Assembly: GCF_036785885.1 (NCBI RefSeq)
Contig: NC_092320.1
Span: 15,129,557 to 15,193,556, forward strand
From: Coffea arabica
Lineage: Eukaryota > Streptophyta > Magnoliopsida > Gentianales > Rubiaceae
DNA: 64,000 nucleotides
Reading direction: 5' to 3'
Below, one piece after another: positions 36,066 through 47,185 of the stretch. The translations under genes and the position numbers were made by a program. Position 1 is the stretch's first letter, and each line of letters opens with the position of its first letter. Under the pieces are notes generated by a model that was given only the letters and a program-made list of their open reading frames with translations, was not told where the DNA came from and ran no database searches.

Positions 36066-36260
36066 ATGAATCGCAATCATACCCTCGTAGCCAGCCCAGG
36101 CCCAACAAAATCCCACTTTGACGTCATGCGTCCGAAAAGCAATCCACACCGGACTCGTGTGCCGGCTGGGCCAGCCGGCCCACCTCACTTCCCCACGAGC
36201 AACTCTGCTGCCACGTGGCAAGCTGGTACGTTTGCGTACGCTGGGATTAGGTTAGCCTTA
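36066..36260. promoter_or_regulatory. GC-rich island with CRE-like and G-box motifs
   Basis: In otherwise AT-rich DNA, this stretch holds the palindrome TGACGTCA at 36119–36126 and GCCACGTGGC at 36209–36218. Both are bZIP-type sites. No gene start is recognised on either side within 1 kb, so its target is unknown. It could be an isolated enhancer or the remains of a promoter. Confidence 0.35.
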
Positions 36261-37075
36261 GCGGTTTCCAATTAACTATCCAAGGGAAACTGCCAAAATA
36301 CAAACCAAAAAAAAAAAAAAAATCCACCACTGGGGGGAAAAAATATATTAAGTTTCAAGCCAGCCAACTTTCTCCGGTCTTCCCTTTTAAAAAAAAAAAT
36401 AATAATAAAGAAATCCACATTGGTCAGCACACTAATCTCTATCGAATCTTTCTGATCATTAAAAAAAAGAGGTTTTTCTGAGGAAAAAAAAAATACACTA
36501 TTTGAGGTATGATTTAACGTATTAATTGGATAATTGGATTTTAGCTTTAACATTTATGTCATTTTGAGCTCTTTTGTTATCGAAAATTAACATGCTACAA
36601 AATTTTGAGAAAAAAGAAAACTAAAATAGAGGTTGAGTGATGGTACGTAGCATTAGAGGTCCATACCATTAGCTTGATACAAAATTATACCATTGCTTGG
36701 AAAATGAACGAGTTAACAAAAAATCTTTTGTTCATGGAATACTTTGGTATGATACAATGATGTGGTTAAGAATTTTTTTTTTTTTTTTTAGTTCATCATA
36801 TAAAAACATGGTTCCGATTATCACAATCACAAGCTTCTTCCTCTCAACTTAACCCCTCTTCCCTCAAGAGTAAAACACACATAGAAAATACAATGCCATG
36901 TTTGGTTCTTGCTTTGTCATGTCCAAATTGATAGTTAGTCTCTGACAAAATACCCATTTTTGAACGATTCAATGCCATTTTTTTTTAGAAGCTTTGCTGC
37001 TGATTGGTTAGAACAATATGTCCATAGGTGTCATCTTTATTCAATACGCGTTTAATTAGCTCCTTGTTTATGGCA
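36261..37075. other. intergenic, A/T-run rich
   Basis: Several long A or T runs (36307–36322, 36774–36790). No gene seen. Confidence 0.35.
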
Positions 37076-37240
37076 GATTAATTTTTGGGTAATTTTTTTT
37101 TATACGCTACTAGTGTGTACATGACCGGTATTGAATGTATGTCACATAATTCAATTTCAAAATTTTAGCATATATGACACACATTCGCGATTATTAGTGT
37201 AAAACAAACTTTACATTGACAGTGTATAAAAACTTAATCC
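37076..37240. mobile_element. short MITE (ggattaa … ttaatcc)
   Basis: The left end gattaatttttgggt…tttatacgct faces the right end agtgtataaaaacttaatcc. Internal words gaatgtatgtcacataat and atatgacacacattcg are also partly complementary. About 165 bp, non-coding. The target duplication is unclear. Confidence 0.5.
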
Positions 37241-37910
37241 TTAAATTTTAGTGTATTTAAATCCAATTGATCAAAATACCCCAAACCATAAATAATTTTT
37301 TAAAAAATAAACTTAAAGTTGACCAACCTTGACCTCAGGACGGGCGGCTGGGGTGCACGAATAACATATAACCAATCCTCTTAGGTGATTGATTGATACA
37401 TATCATATAAACACATACAGTGTGTCTCACTCACAAATTATATATATATATATATATGTACATGCCTCTTGGATTAATATTCAAGTGCAGCTCTCGTACC
37501 TGTCATTTTCATTTCTTGATTTTGGACTGGCCTTCTGAATATTGTTGTTGAGATATAGGTGTAACACTTAGAAGAAAAAAACAAAGAAAGAGGATAAAGC
37601 AGAAAATACAATTATATCTCATTATATTGTCAAGATATATATAGTCTCATTATAGGCTGGTCCTCGCATCGTATTTGTATATGTGTGTGCCCCTAAGCAT
37701 CTTGTGCTTGCATGTTGCATGGCTGGATTTATTGAAAGCAAAGACATACAGTGAGAGTTGAGACATTGACTTGGCACTTCTGAGGCTGAGGCCTAAGAGT
37801 AATGTGCTCGGCTTGGTTCTCCACATTCAATTTGTGTCATTTGCTAATTAAGTGCTACATTAATCATCTGTCTATCTAAACAAGTAAGCGTTACACTTAA
37901 TATCAGCATT
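37241..37910. other. intergenic with AT microsatellite
   Basis: Includes a (TA)n run near 37440–37457. No gene seen. Confidence 0.4.
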
Positions 37911-38047
37911 GTTTGGATTCTGGTTTTTTGCAAAAAAAAATTTTACATTTTCTGTAGACATATTTTCCAATCACCTTTTTACCTCACATATATCAAATTA
38001 TTACAGTATATTTTTTTACAAAATTTCCTAAAAATAACAATCCCAAC
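37911..38047. mobile_element. MITE fragment, same family as 19245
   Basis: The left end gtttggattctggttttt pairs with the right end aaataacaatcccaac read in reverse. The interior has ttccaatcacctttttacct and cacatatatcaaat. Non-coding. Confidence 0.45.
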
Positions 38048-39383
38048 GGATTAAGAGAAATACTTTAATTCACTAGCATTTTGCAATATAAAATCTCGGA
38101 AAATCCTTTTTCACATTCAGAACTTACAAGGCAATTCATGCACAAGACGAACTCAAATTGACAATCCATTAGGTTTTACTATTGAAAAGTAATAACTATC
38201 CTTTTTGCTCTGCAGTTTTGATAGAAATAAGGTTGGGCAGCATTCATGTATATTCTCGAACGACTTAAATTTGATACTTATGAAAACATATCATTGGATG
38301 CCAAAATTAGAGCACCAAATTCCAAGCCTTGCCTAGAATGGAATTGTAAAGGAATTTAACCTTAGTTCGACTTATTTGTCGAAAATAGAAAAGAAAAAAT
38401 GCTCAAATCTTGGGCCTAAACACACCGATTAGCTAACGTGAAGCCTACCCATAATCAAACTAAGTCCAAGCCCATGTAAGACAAGAAGGTGGAAATTAAT
38501 ATAAACTAATTAATTAAGTAAAGAAATATAGAGAGAAGAGGATTAGTATGAATTTAGTAGTTCTATTATGAACTAACAAATTACGAGAAGACATATAAAC
38601 ATATAGGGGATGAATGATTCCATGTATCTCTTGAAAAGATGAATGAACATCCACACTTATCATTTCATTAATTTGACACGCAATCTAAATTCCACTCAAG
38701 TTTCATTCGTGTATCCTTTCTGCAGACCAACTTGAACCAACTTGACTCTTGCTCGCGGCTGTCTGCCTTCTCTCCGTCTGCCGGCCCAATTGCTTTAAGC
38801 GTTGGAAAAGGGAGCAACGAGAGCACAGTATTCCTTCATTGAGCAACAAAAGGGCAAATTGTGTCTCTGAACCTTTAGCATATATCTTGATTAACTGATT
38901 CTAGTGGAGTTGGGAATTAGGATACGACATGATCCAACTGTCTCTGGAACACTATTAAGATCAATTGGAGGATGTTCAATTAGTTACTAAGTTAATACGT
39001 TAGTTAAGTCCTTGCTAAACCTTTAGCATATATCTTGCTCAAGTATGCTCAAATCTCCTTTTTAGCTAGCTGCAGTCTTCTATGCCAAAAAGAAAAAGGG
39101 CTTCTGAAACTTTAGCTGGATTTAGATAAACGTACTGCCATTGTCAAAAAAAATTCTTTCGCAGTCCAAATCAAGCAAAGGCTCAAGTACATTTGCTTCA
39201 GAGTCCATTATCTTGCTGCACTCATTGCACCTTCCCATGATTAATATATAGAGTAATTAATTAACTAAAATCTTAAACTAATTTAAGAAAAAGGTTCGGT
39301 ACAAATAGGAGGAAAAAGGCAACCTACACTAACAGGGAAGAGAGTAAAATCTTCCACTAAAGATTGAAGCTTGCCATCAAAAC
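38048..39383. other. intergenic, 3' side of FAD2
   Basis: Presumed 3' UTR of FAD2 close to 39384, otherwise AT-rich. The words aacctttagcatatatcttg occur twice (38869 and 39018), a small direct duplication. No gene seen. Confidence 0.4.
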
Positions 39384-40535
39384 TCAAAGCTTGTTGTTGT
39401 ACCAGAAGACACCTTTGTTCTGGTCAGCATCATCTTGCTCAACATAAACACACTCCTTTGCTTCTCGCCACATTGCTTTGAAAATTGGCGTCCCATCAAA
39501 TTGGTAATAATCTCCGAGGATAGGCTTAATTGCCTTTGTAGCCTCCATTGCATGATAGTGAGGCATGGTTGAGAATAAATGGTGTGCGACATGAGTATCT
39601 GTGATGTTATGGAATACCTTGTTCAGAATTCCATAATCTCTGTCAACTGTGGCCAAAGCTCCCCTCAGCCAATCCCACTCTGAGGAATCGTAATGAGGCA
39701 ACGAAGGGTGGGTGTGCTGCAAATATGTGATCAATACCAGAAACCCATTCACGATGAGCAATGGACATCCATAAACACAGACAACCCAGGCAAGCCCTTT
39801 TGCTGCCACAAGACGGTACAGCCCATAAAAGACAGATAGTACACCAACGTCAGAGAGGTAAATTTGAAGGCGCTCGCGGTCATTGTAGATAGGGCCATAG
39901 GGGTCATAGTGGCAAGCAAACCGATCATAAGGTCTTCCGGAGACATTGAACATCAAGTACAAAGGCCAGCCCAGAGTAAGCTGAACAGCAAGGGTCAAAA
40001 CTCTGCCTGGTGGATTGTTGAGAAACTTGGCCGACCATTTAAGGTTGGACTTAGCTTTAGGTACAAATACTTCATCACGCTCTAGGGAACCAGTGTTTGA
40101 ATGGTGGCGGCGATGACTGTATTTCCAAGAGAAATATGGGACAAGGAGAGCAGAATGGAGGATTAGGCCAACAGTGTCATCAAGCCATTGATAGTCACTG
40201 AAGGCGTGGTGGCCACATTCGTGGGCTATGACCCAAACACCAGTTAGCACACAGCCTTGGCATATCCAATATAGCGGCCAGGCTAAAAAGGAGAGAGGCT
40301 GAGGGAGGAGGGGAATATATGTCGTTGCAACGTAGTAGAAAAGAGAGGCAATTGCGAGATCATAGAATACATAAGAGAAAGAGCGAATAACAGACCGCTT
40401 GAAACAATGGGGAGGGATGGCTTTCTTAACATCTCCCACGGTAAATGGAGGCTTTGAATAGGGAACTCTGTTGAGGACATCGGATTTCGACCTCTTGGCC
40501 TCAGTGGAAACATTCATTCTGCCTCCAGCACCCAT
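39384..40535 (-). CDS. FAD2: Delta-12 oleate desaturase, endoplasmic reticulum
   Basis: The coding sequence is intronless and gives 383 residues, exactly the usual FAD2 length, starting [10 protein letters not shown] at 40535. The longer frame upstream starts inside the intron and is not used. It converts oleoyl to linoleoyl chains on phosphatidylcholine in the ER membrane. The three His boxes of the di-iron centre are HECGHH (105–110), HRRHH (141–145) and HVAHH (315–319). The C-terminus YNNKL is the aromatic ER-retrieval signal. Residues known to separate desaturase from hydroxylase behaviour in Arabidopsis are all of desaturase type here (A63, A104, T148, Y217, A295, S322, M324). The whole protein looks intact and functional. 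An 11-nt leader piece precedes the ATG after splicing of a long 5'-UTR intron. Confidence 0.97.
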   Translation of the reverse strand: MGAGGRMNVSTEAKRSKSDVLNRVPYSKPPFTVGDVKKAIPPHCFKRSVIRSFSYVFYDLAIASLFYYVATTYIPLLPQPLSFLAWPLYWICQGCVLTGVWVIAHECGHHAFSDYQWLDDTVGLILHSALLVPYFSWKYSHRRHHSNTGSLERDEVFVPKAKSNLKWSAKFLNNPPGRVLTLAVQLTLGWPLYLMFNVSGRPYDRFACHYDPYGPIYNDRERLQIYLSDVGVLSVFYGLYRLVAAKGLAWVVCVYGCPLLIVNGFLVLITYLQHTHPSLPHYDSSEWDWLRGALATVDRDYGILNKVFHNITDTHVAHHLFSTMPHYHAMEATKAIKPILGDYYQFDGTPIFKAMWREAKECVYVEQDDADQNKGVFWYNNKL

Positions 40536-40540
40536 TGCTG

Positions 40541-41134
40541 AATGATCTGCACAATGTAAGAAACCATTAGATTGGACAGTATTAATTAGAATGAAAAGTT
40601 TGGTAGCTAACAAATCAATGAGTTATAATGCAGGTAAACAGTAACGAATCATAATAGAATTAAAACTAGATTGCTTTCTGTCAATGGAAATTTCAGACCA
40701 AGAATAACTTCAGCAAATATAAAGCGGCTGAATAGTAAAGCCATAACAACTTCATTGTGGTCTAATGATGCAACAAGCTGACAGACTCCAATGGTATTTA
40801 ATCAACTAGATTTTCTTCGCTCTATAGACGACTAATTCAAAATATTCAAACACGCAGAAAAAGAACACAAAAGTTGGTCAATGATCCGTACAATCTAAGA
40901 AATCATTAGGTTGAAAAGTTTCATTAAAAGAAATCTGACGAGCTATAATGCAGGTAACCATTGCTTTCACAGCATATTAATTTTCAGGCACGGACAACTT
41001 CGTCAAATACAAAGCTACTCAATATTCAAATTGTAAAAACTCAACCGAATTTGACAGACCAATCTCCACCTATTGTAATTTAAACAAAGATACATACATC
41101 TGCTCTGTAGACAACTAATTCAATATACAAGCAC
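40541..41134 (-). repeat. tandem duplication at the 3' end of the FAD2 leader intron
   Basis: Copy 1 (40541–40854) and copy 2 (40880–41134) share, in order, aatgatcYgYacaatSta, gaRctataatgcaggtaa-type text, aacttcRtcaaatacaaag-type text, ctgacagac-type text and tagacRactaattcaa. Copy 1 contains the working acceptor and the first leader bases. Copy 2 contains the matching site with TGCAG changed to TACGG, a dead acceptor. Confidence 0.8.
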
Positions 41135-43486
41135 CCTCAAGGGGAGAGCCCATGAATATCTATTTTCTTGGCTCAGCTAAATAGCAAGATCAATGTCCTT
41201 TATGTACTTGGATTAGATGGCGACATTAGCTTTTCCTATCGGAATACACTCAGGATGCTGCGCATAGACATCGGTTTACAGTAGAATTTTAATACGTGAT
41301 ACCTTTGCATTAGTACAAGATCCTTATGATCATGGAGGGCTTAATATTTTCCTTTTGGGTTCTTTTTTGTTGTTGGGGAATTGCAAGAATAGAGCTTTTT
41401 ATCGCCCAAAAAAAAAATAATCATGCTACATAAATTGCAAAGGTACCGAATAAGGAAAAAGCACATCCGACTATTGCTACACATTTGGTGGGACCCCACC
41501 AAATGATTTTCTTTACATCACAGCACATGCACCTTGAGCCGAATTTTTATATTTGCCAACCCAAAAAGATACAATTTGCATCTAATTAATTTGATAAGAC
41601 AAGAAAATATCTCAACAAGTGCCTTGTCATGAAAATGAGATGTATTCCTTTTTTTTAAGAACTAGTACTTGACCCAAGTCAAAAGATGATTTGGCACAGA
41701 CTATTGAACACCGGGTATGGTACCCTCCCAAAAAAAAACACTGGATATGATAGAAAAGTATAAATCTAGTAATAAATTTTCTAATGTATGGCAATCTGAA
41801 ATTTAGTTCATCAAGAAAGAAAAGTCTTTAGTAGTAATATTCAATGCAAGTAGCCATCAGTCCGCCTGCCGGCTGCCGTCCGCTGAATACAGCTACAAGT
41901 CATTGGCCACTCATTAAAAAATCACATCATTGGCCTATGATTCTCCACAAAAATACAATTAACATTTTTTCCACAAGTTCTTGAAAATAATGAAAAATTT
42001 TCCCCAAAGTATTCATAATATCTCCATTCTCTTTTAATAACCCTTAATCTCTGAAATTTAAATTTATGAGCTTAATGAAGAGTTCCATTGTAATCATTAA
42101 GCATTGCAAGGAGGAGTAATTGTCCAAGATTAAACAAGTAAGAATACGACCCCACAGCTTCCACATGTTAAATTCACTAACCACTCAAACTCTTTACCAA
42201 ATTGAGGAAAGGGATCCATCTAAGGAAGTCCAGTAATTCCGTATAGGAAAAAGACACAAAACCAAAGTTGTAATTTGTAAAGCGTTAACAAGTGGGAGAT
42301 GTATACAGAAAAGGTTAATCAACATGTTACCATCCGACCCACATCCCATGTGACAAATCAAAAACTCGGTAGTTGGTAGCCCAATTTTTTTATTCTTTTG
42401 GTCAAAGGTCAACAAAAAAAAATTGGCAGCCCATGAGACATGTAGTTCAATGTACTTGTAACGCTTGTGTTAAGTATCAACCTTTTCCAACAACACGTTA
42501 ATTTCATTTTGATGCCAGTAATAAAATTAGGAATAGTATTTCGTATATTAACATGTATACATTAAAAAGTCTAGATGCAATGAATGTCTAAATTTGAATT
42601 TCAAATTTACATTGAAGTTGATAATTATACATCCAAAGCTTCAAGAAATGATAAGTTGCAAGGCTTCAAAACTTGAGAAAGGAAGTATGGATTGGTGAGT
42701 CTCTCTCTTTGATCCTAGACCTATTACCAAAATTTGGTCTATAATAAACACCATGACTGAGAAGTTCAAATTCCTACTGCATTTGTGTGGATGCAGAACT
42801 TTGTTCTTGAATATGGAGGAGCAACAACATATGACCGATAATGGGCAGTTCTTCCAATTTTGGAACTACAAAATTTTAGTATTAGTTGGACAGAAATGTC
42901 GAGGGAATCAGACATGGGGTTTGGTTAATCTGGATCCATTTCATATGCACGTAGTATTTGAAAAAAAAATACGTAACAAATCAGATTCCTCTGGCGAATG
43001 CATTGCATAATCCAATTAACAAATTTTGAAAAGGAAAAGCACATTCATCAAGGGAAAACAAGCAAAAAAAATCTATTTTCCTAGAAAGGTAAACTTTGAC
43101 AATACTTAACATTGCCAAAAGAAAGCGTGCAGCACATGAGCCGGCTGAATCAAAAAAAAATTTTCCTTTTTTTTGTGCCCTTTTAAGCCCTTCTTTCAGG
43201 TTTCAAAATCGAATCAAAAGAAAGAAAGAAAGAAATCAGAGCTCTACAGCACACCATCCAAATGAAGAACATTCGATCCATACATGCAAAAATTACTCAT
43301 AACTTCTAGCTGCTTTTGAGAATTTATTCAAGGATGGAATGATCAGTAAAAAATAAAATTTATCAATGAATCAGCCTCCCAGTCAAAGATCTAAACTCAA
43401 CCTCTATATATGCTCTTTTGATCCAAATGAAGAATTTTTTGCAAAGTAAAAGAGAAAATGCAGCAACAGGTTATTAGGATCAATAC
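40547..43486 (-). other. FAD2: FAD2 5'-UTR intron (2940 bp)
   Basis: The donor CATCAG|GTATTG lies at 43487/43486 and the acceptor TTGTGCAG at 40547, just before ATCATTCAGCA-ATG. FAD2 genes of many plants have one leader intron of 1–3 kb that raises expression. The 3' part is duplicated within it (40541–40854 and 40880–41134). The rest is AT-rich, with no coding sequence I trust. Confidence 0.85.
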
Positions 43487-43645
43487 CTGATGAAAATGGA
43501 GGAGGATATTTATTATATTTTTTTCCCTCCGGGGAAGCTCTTTCTCTCCTCCACTTGAGAGAGCACGAAGAAGTCGCCCTTTTCTCTTTCTACTGCTACT
43601 TTTCGCCTTCTCCTCTCCTCTCTGTCTCTCTCCTTAGTTTTCGGT
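43487..43645 (-). other. FAD2: FAD2 non-coding first exon (approximate 5' end)
   Basis: The leader exon ends at 43487 at the donor. The upstream limit is estimated at about 30 nt below the TATA box. On the minus strand it is GA-rich, as FAD2 leaders often are. Confidence 0.6.
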
Positions 43646-43674
43646 GGCCGCTGGGGCGAGCCGGCCCTCCTTGG

Positions 43675-43682
43675 TTTATATA
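43675..43682 (-). promoter_or_regulatory. FAD2: FAD2 TATA box
   Basis: TATATAAA on the minus strand, about 190 nt before the intron donor. Confidence 0.7.
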
Positions 43683-43775
43683 GGAAGTGGGAAAGGGAAC
43701 GCTCGGATTTTAAGCTTTTACGTTTCCCTCCTCTCGAAATGAATGCCTTACAATTTGCGTGGGCCACATCTCTCC

Positions 43776-43794
43776 CTCTCTCTCTCTCTCTCTC
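43776..43794. repeat. (CT)n microsatellite in the FAD2 promoter
   Basis: An uninterrupted CT run about 100 bp upstream of the TATA box. GA/CT runs in plant core promoters can bind GAGA-type BBR/BPC factors; use here is inferred. Confidence 0.75.
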
Positions 43795-43849
43795 GGACCC
43801 ACACGCCTGCACGTCATTTTGGACCCTTCCCACTTTTGAACATTTTTAG

Positions 43850-45022
43850 TGCATTGTTTGTGGGGTGTCAACTGTCAAGTCACTTGCTCGCTGCCCACTT
43901 GTGCTCTTATTTGTACTTTTGACACTCCGCTTTCTTTTTTTTTTTTCTCTTTTGTTTTATTCCTCGAACATATAATTTATCGATAATAAATAAAACGTCT
44001 TACTAATTAGAGTGTTGGCCGGATTCGGGTCACAGGAGATTAATCGAGCCCCATAAAAATTGATTCGAACACCTATATGTCGACAAAAAAAAAAAAATTT
44101 AGAGTGTTGCGTTTTGTTACTTGATACTTCAAGTGTGTCACTCCTTTCACTACACCCAAACTTATTTATAGTCTCACTTATTACTCTTATTTTTGTGGTT
44201 CGCTTATAAATATTATCACACATTTTGTAGTATGATATATGTCAAATAATTAACAAATTAAACAAATAATAATCCGATTGAAAATGTAAAAGTCCATTTG
44301 CATTGGAGTTTAAGTTTTTTTTATATAAAAAAAAAATTGTACTGCAATGATGTGATATATGTAAAATATAATAATAATTGAGAAATATTTTAAAATTTCT
44401 CTCGAAGAACTCACAATCCCATTTGGATACAGCCTTACTGTGTTTGACAGAAATGAAAACAGCAATTTGAATTTCCTTTTGTCTTGTAAGTAATAGACAA
44501 TTCCTCATCAAAATTCTCTCTTTGTAGGCATGCGAAAAGGAAAAATTACACTAGTCATCTTTATTGGAAAGAATTATTTGAAAAAAAAAAAAAAAAAAAG
44601 ATGCCAGCCAAAGGTGTGGCGGTAGCAAAAGTTTTTTTTTTCAAAAAAAAAAAACAACAAGTGGCACTTTCCCAAATGTAATTGGTCGGCTGATCCTACG
44701 TTGTCCAATGAACCGTCGCCGTAGATTTGGAGAGTACCGCAATTTTACGGCTGAGATTATTGCACAAGCGGTTGAAAATATCTTGGGAGAGTCACGTGTG
44801 CAACATAGATGAGATGTTGAAAATGTCCCGAGATCCTGTCAGCTGCAGACTCAAGCTAAACTTGAATCAATCAACAAATGAGAATATAAAAAGTACGGAA
44901 AATCTTTTATTAAGCGACGTCCGACTTAAACAAGATGGAAAGAGTTGGGTTGGATGGTAATATAAAAAAAAATTATAAATCAAAAATTTTACATTTGAAA
45001 AAAAAAACTTAAACGATAGTAA
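43850..45022. other. intergenic upstream of FAD2
   Basis: AT-rich with long A/T runs. A possible MITE fragment lies at 44293–44440 (ccatttgcattgg facing cacaatcccatttggat). The minus strand at 44020–44095 has gtgttcgaatca followed by a run of T, a weak SINE-like hint. No gene seen. Confidence 0.35.
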
Positions 45023-45031
45023 TAATTAAAA

Positions 45032-45348
45032 GGATTAATTTTACTTTGTCCCTCCAAACTTTGAATAATTACTCACTTCAATCCCTAAACTTTAAAATGG
45101 AACACTTAAGTCCCTAAACTTATAAATACCTCCCACTTAAGTCTCTAAACTAATAAAATGGGACACTTAAATCCCTAAACCCTTATAAAATGAGACATTT
45201 CGACCACCAACGGCATTCAGAATTTGTTAACAATTTTCCTTAAATGGGAGGTATTTATAAGTTTAAGGACTTAAGTGTCCCATTTTGAAGTTTAGGGACT
45301 GAAGTGGGTAATCGTCCAAAGTTTGGAGGGACAAAGTGGTATTAACCC
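45032..45348. mobile_element. MULE-type MITE with 9-bp target duplication
   Basis: The inverted repeats are about 105 bp each, beginning GGRTTAAT and sharing actttgtccctccaaacttt, cttcaRtccctaaactt and cttataaatacctccca. The flanks are a perfect 9-bp duplication, TAATTAAAA (45023–45031 and 45349–45357). 317 bp, no coding capacity. Mutator-like by duplication size. Confidence 0.9.
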
Positions 45349-45423
45349 TAATTAAAAAGATGGTCTACTTTCAGGAATTCTCATATTTGTCTCTATTACT
45401 TAAAAATATCGTGATTTTTAATT

Positions 45424-45692
45424 ACTTTTGTAACTGGATTCGAAAAGCCTAATCCTCCACATAAAATTAGGTAGATGAACTCTAAATATCTAGATTTTCA
45501 GTCACCTTTGCCGGTGGACGGTAAAAGCATATAATCCTTCGTAAAAAATTAGGTAGATGGACTGATCTAAAAAGCTTAATCCTCCATATAAGATAAAATT
45601 AAACAGAAGAATCACAAGATACTTCTGTAAGTGGACTCCAAAAGGCATAACCCTCCCTGTAAAGCAAAATTAAACAGAAGAATCACAAGATG
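45424..45692 (+). repeat. degenerate tandem repeat, four units of about 55–75 bp
   Basis: Each unit keeps the pattern tgtaactggattc / aaaagc…taatcctcc / aaaattaggtagatg or aaaattaaacagaag. The last two units share taaacagaagaatcacaaga. Probably non-coding. Confidence 0.6.
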
Positions 45693-46582
45693 GAAACAGC
45701 AGTGAAGTTGGTTGGGGCTTTTCTCCAGCAACATCCTCGGATCTGGTTCTCCATGACCATTAGATGATGTCCTTTTTTATTTTTGCTTTTTTTTCTTTTC
45801 TTTTGGGGTTGGGAGGTCCAAGTTTCGTTAGTGGTTTCAATGATAAACCAAGTTGTAAAAGAGAGTATTTATGAAGAAAGTGATAGTATGAAATAGACAA
45901 AAACCAAACTATGCCGGGTTTAATATATAGAATTAACTAGTTGAGATTGCTTCATGATTTATTATCATCAGTGCAAAATCAAATTGTTTGCAAAAACTGG
46001 TTACATTTAAACAAGAAAAAAAAACTTATTGGAAGAGCATAAACTAAGCCATGCAAAAGTGTATATGCTTTTGCAGAAAGTTAGTTTGGTTATTTTTACA
46101 TGTATATCTTCGTAGGAAAATTGCTTTCTGGATAGTAGCGGAAAATTTGTAATTTGTGATAAAAAATTAGAGAACTCTACACTTGGACAAAAAGAAAGAA
46201 AACCCGAAAACGAAAAGGCAGTTGCTCTGTTTAACAAACATAAAATACTATAGTTTTTTTAAAAAAAAAAATATTATCCCATTAGAAAAGTACTACAGTT
46301 TTTTTTTAATTATTTTTTCAAAATAATCTCCTATCAAAAAAAAAAAAAAAGATCCATAAACAAAACACTTATCAGATGGAGGGTGTGTTTCTTCAGCCGT
46401 TAGATTCTTGTGAAACTAAACTTTCATGCTAGTTCAAACATGCTCAAAGACTTGCTCTTTCTGGGATTTTGCATTGAAATTTCCTTTGTCAGTCCGAAGT
46501 ACTGTGTTCACTATGTTGGAATTTTTTTTTTTTTTTTTGGTGGAAAAAATAGAGATACCCAAGAACATGGTAAACATGTTGG
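45693..46582. other. intergenic, includes one copy of a local repeat
   Basis: 46370–46460 resembles the duplicated units at 51000–51380 (cagatRga…ttagattcttg…aaactaaa). Several long A/T runs. No gene seen. Confidence 0.35.
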
Positions 46583-47180
46583 TGGTTGACAGGCGTCAAC
46601 CCTATACAATAATAAATACCTAGTCAAATAAATTATGAATTTTGTATACAGTGATAAATAGGGTCGAATCCACAAAGACCGGAGAAATTTGTTTCTACTC
46701 TAGTTCAAAGTAGGGGGGATTTTTATAAAAATGAAGATAACTAAACAGCTCAAAGAAAAATAAATAAACAAATAAAAACTAAGTGATAGTTTATTAAAAT
46801 TAAATCAATAATCAACAAGCTCTAACCAAGGACTAACTTTGGAAATGGTTCACTCAATTGATCATCGAAATAATGAAAATCTCATTTATTCGCTGATAAA
46901 CAAGTTGTTACTACCAAACACGCGATGACAATCAATTTCTTCTTACTGTATCGGTGATCGAGGTATGACTGTTAATTACTCCCCTAATCAAGTAATAACT
47001 CTAGATATGATCACAGAGTTCAATTTTTCAATTGTCTTAAAAATTAGAGAAACCCTGTTCAAACCAAATAACAAGCTACGAGGGTTATCTTAAGTTAACT
47101 CATATGTTTTCCTGACACAAATTCAATCATACTAGTCACCATTAATTTAAAACAATTAAACAATTACGGAGTTAACTGCT
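46583..47180. repeat. unclassified repeat, left part
   Basis: It begins with the perfect hairpin GGTTGAC-AGGC-GTCAACC (46583–46600) and contains ataaatagggtcgaatccac, a phrase I associate with dispersed plant repeats. The solo LTR at 47186 interrupts it; sequence of similar type resumes at 50404–50940. The class is not determined. Confidence 0.35.
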
Positions 47181-47185
47181 CTAAC

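Noticed and set aside
40536-40613. 26-residue N-terminal extension of FAD2
   Set aside because: It lies across the leader-intron acceptor. The canonical MGAGGRM start at 40535 gives the exact family length.
43513-43833. 106-residue Arg/Glu-rich frame over the FAD2 promoter
   Set aside because: It comes from the CT/GA-rich leader and microsatellite; low complexity with no similarity.
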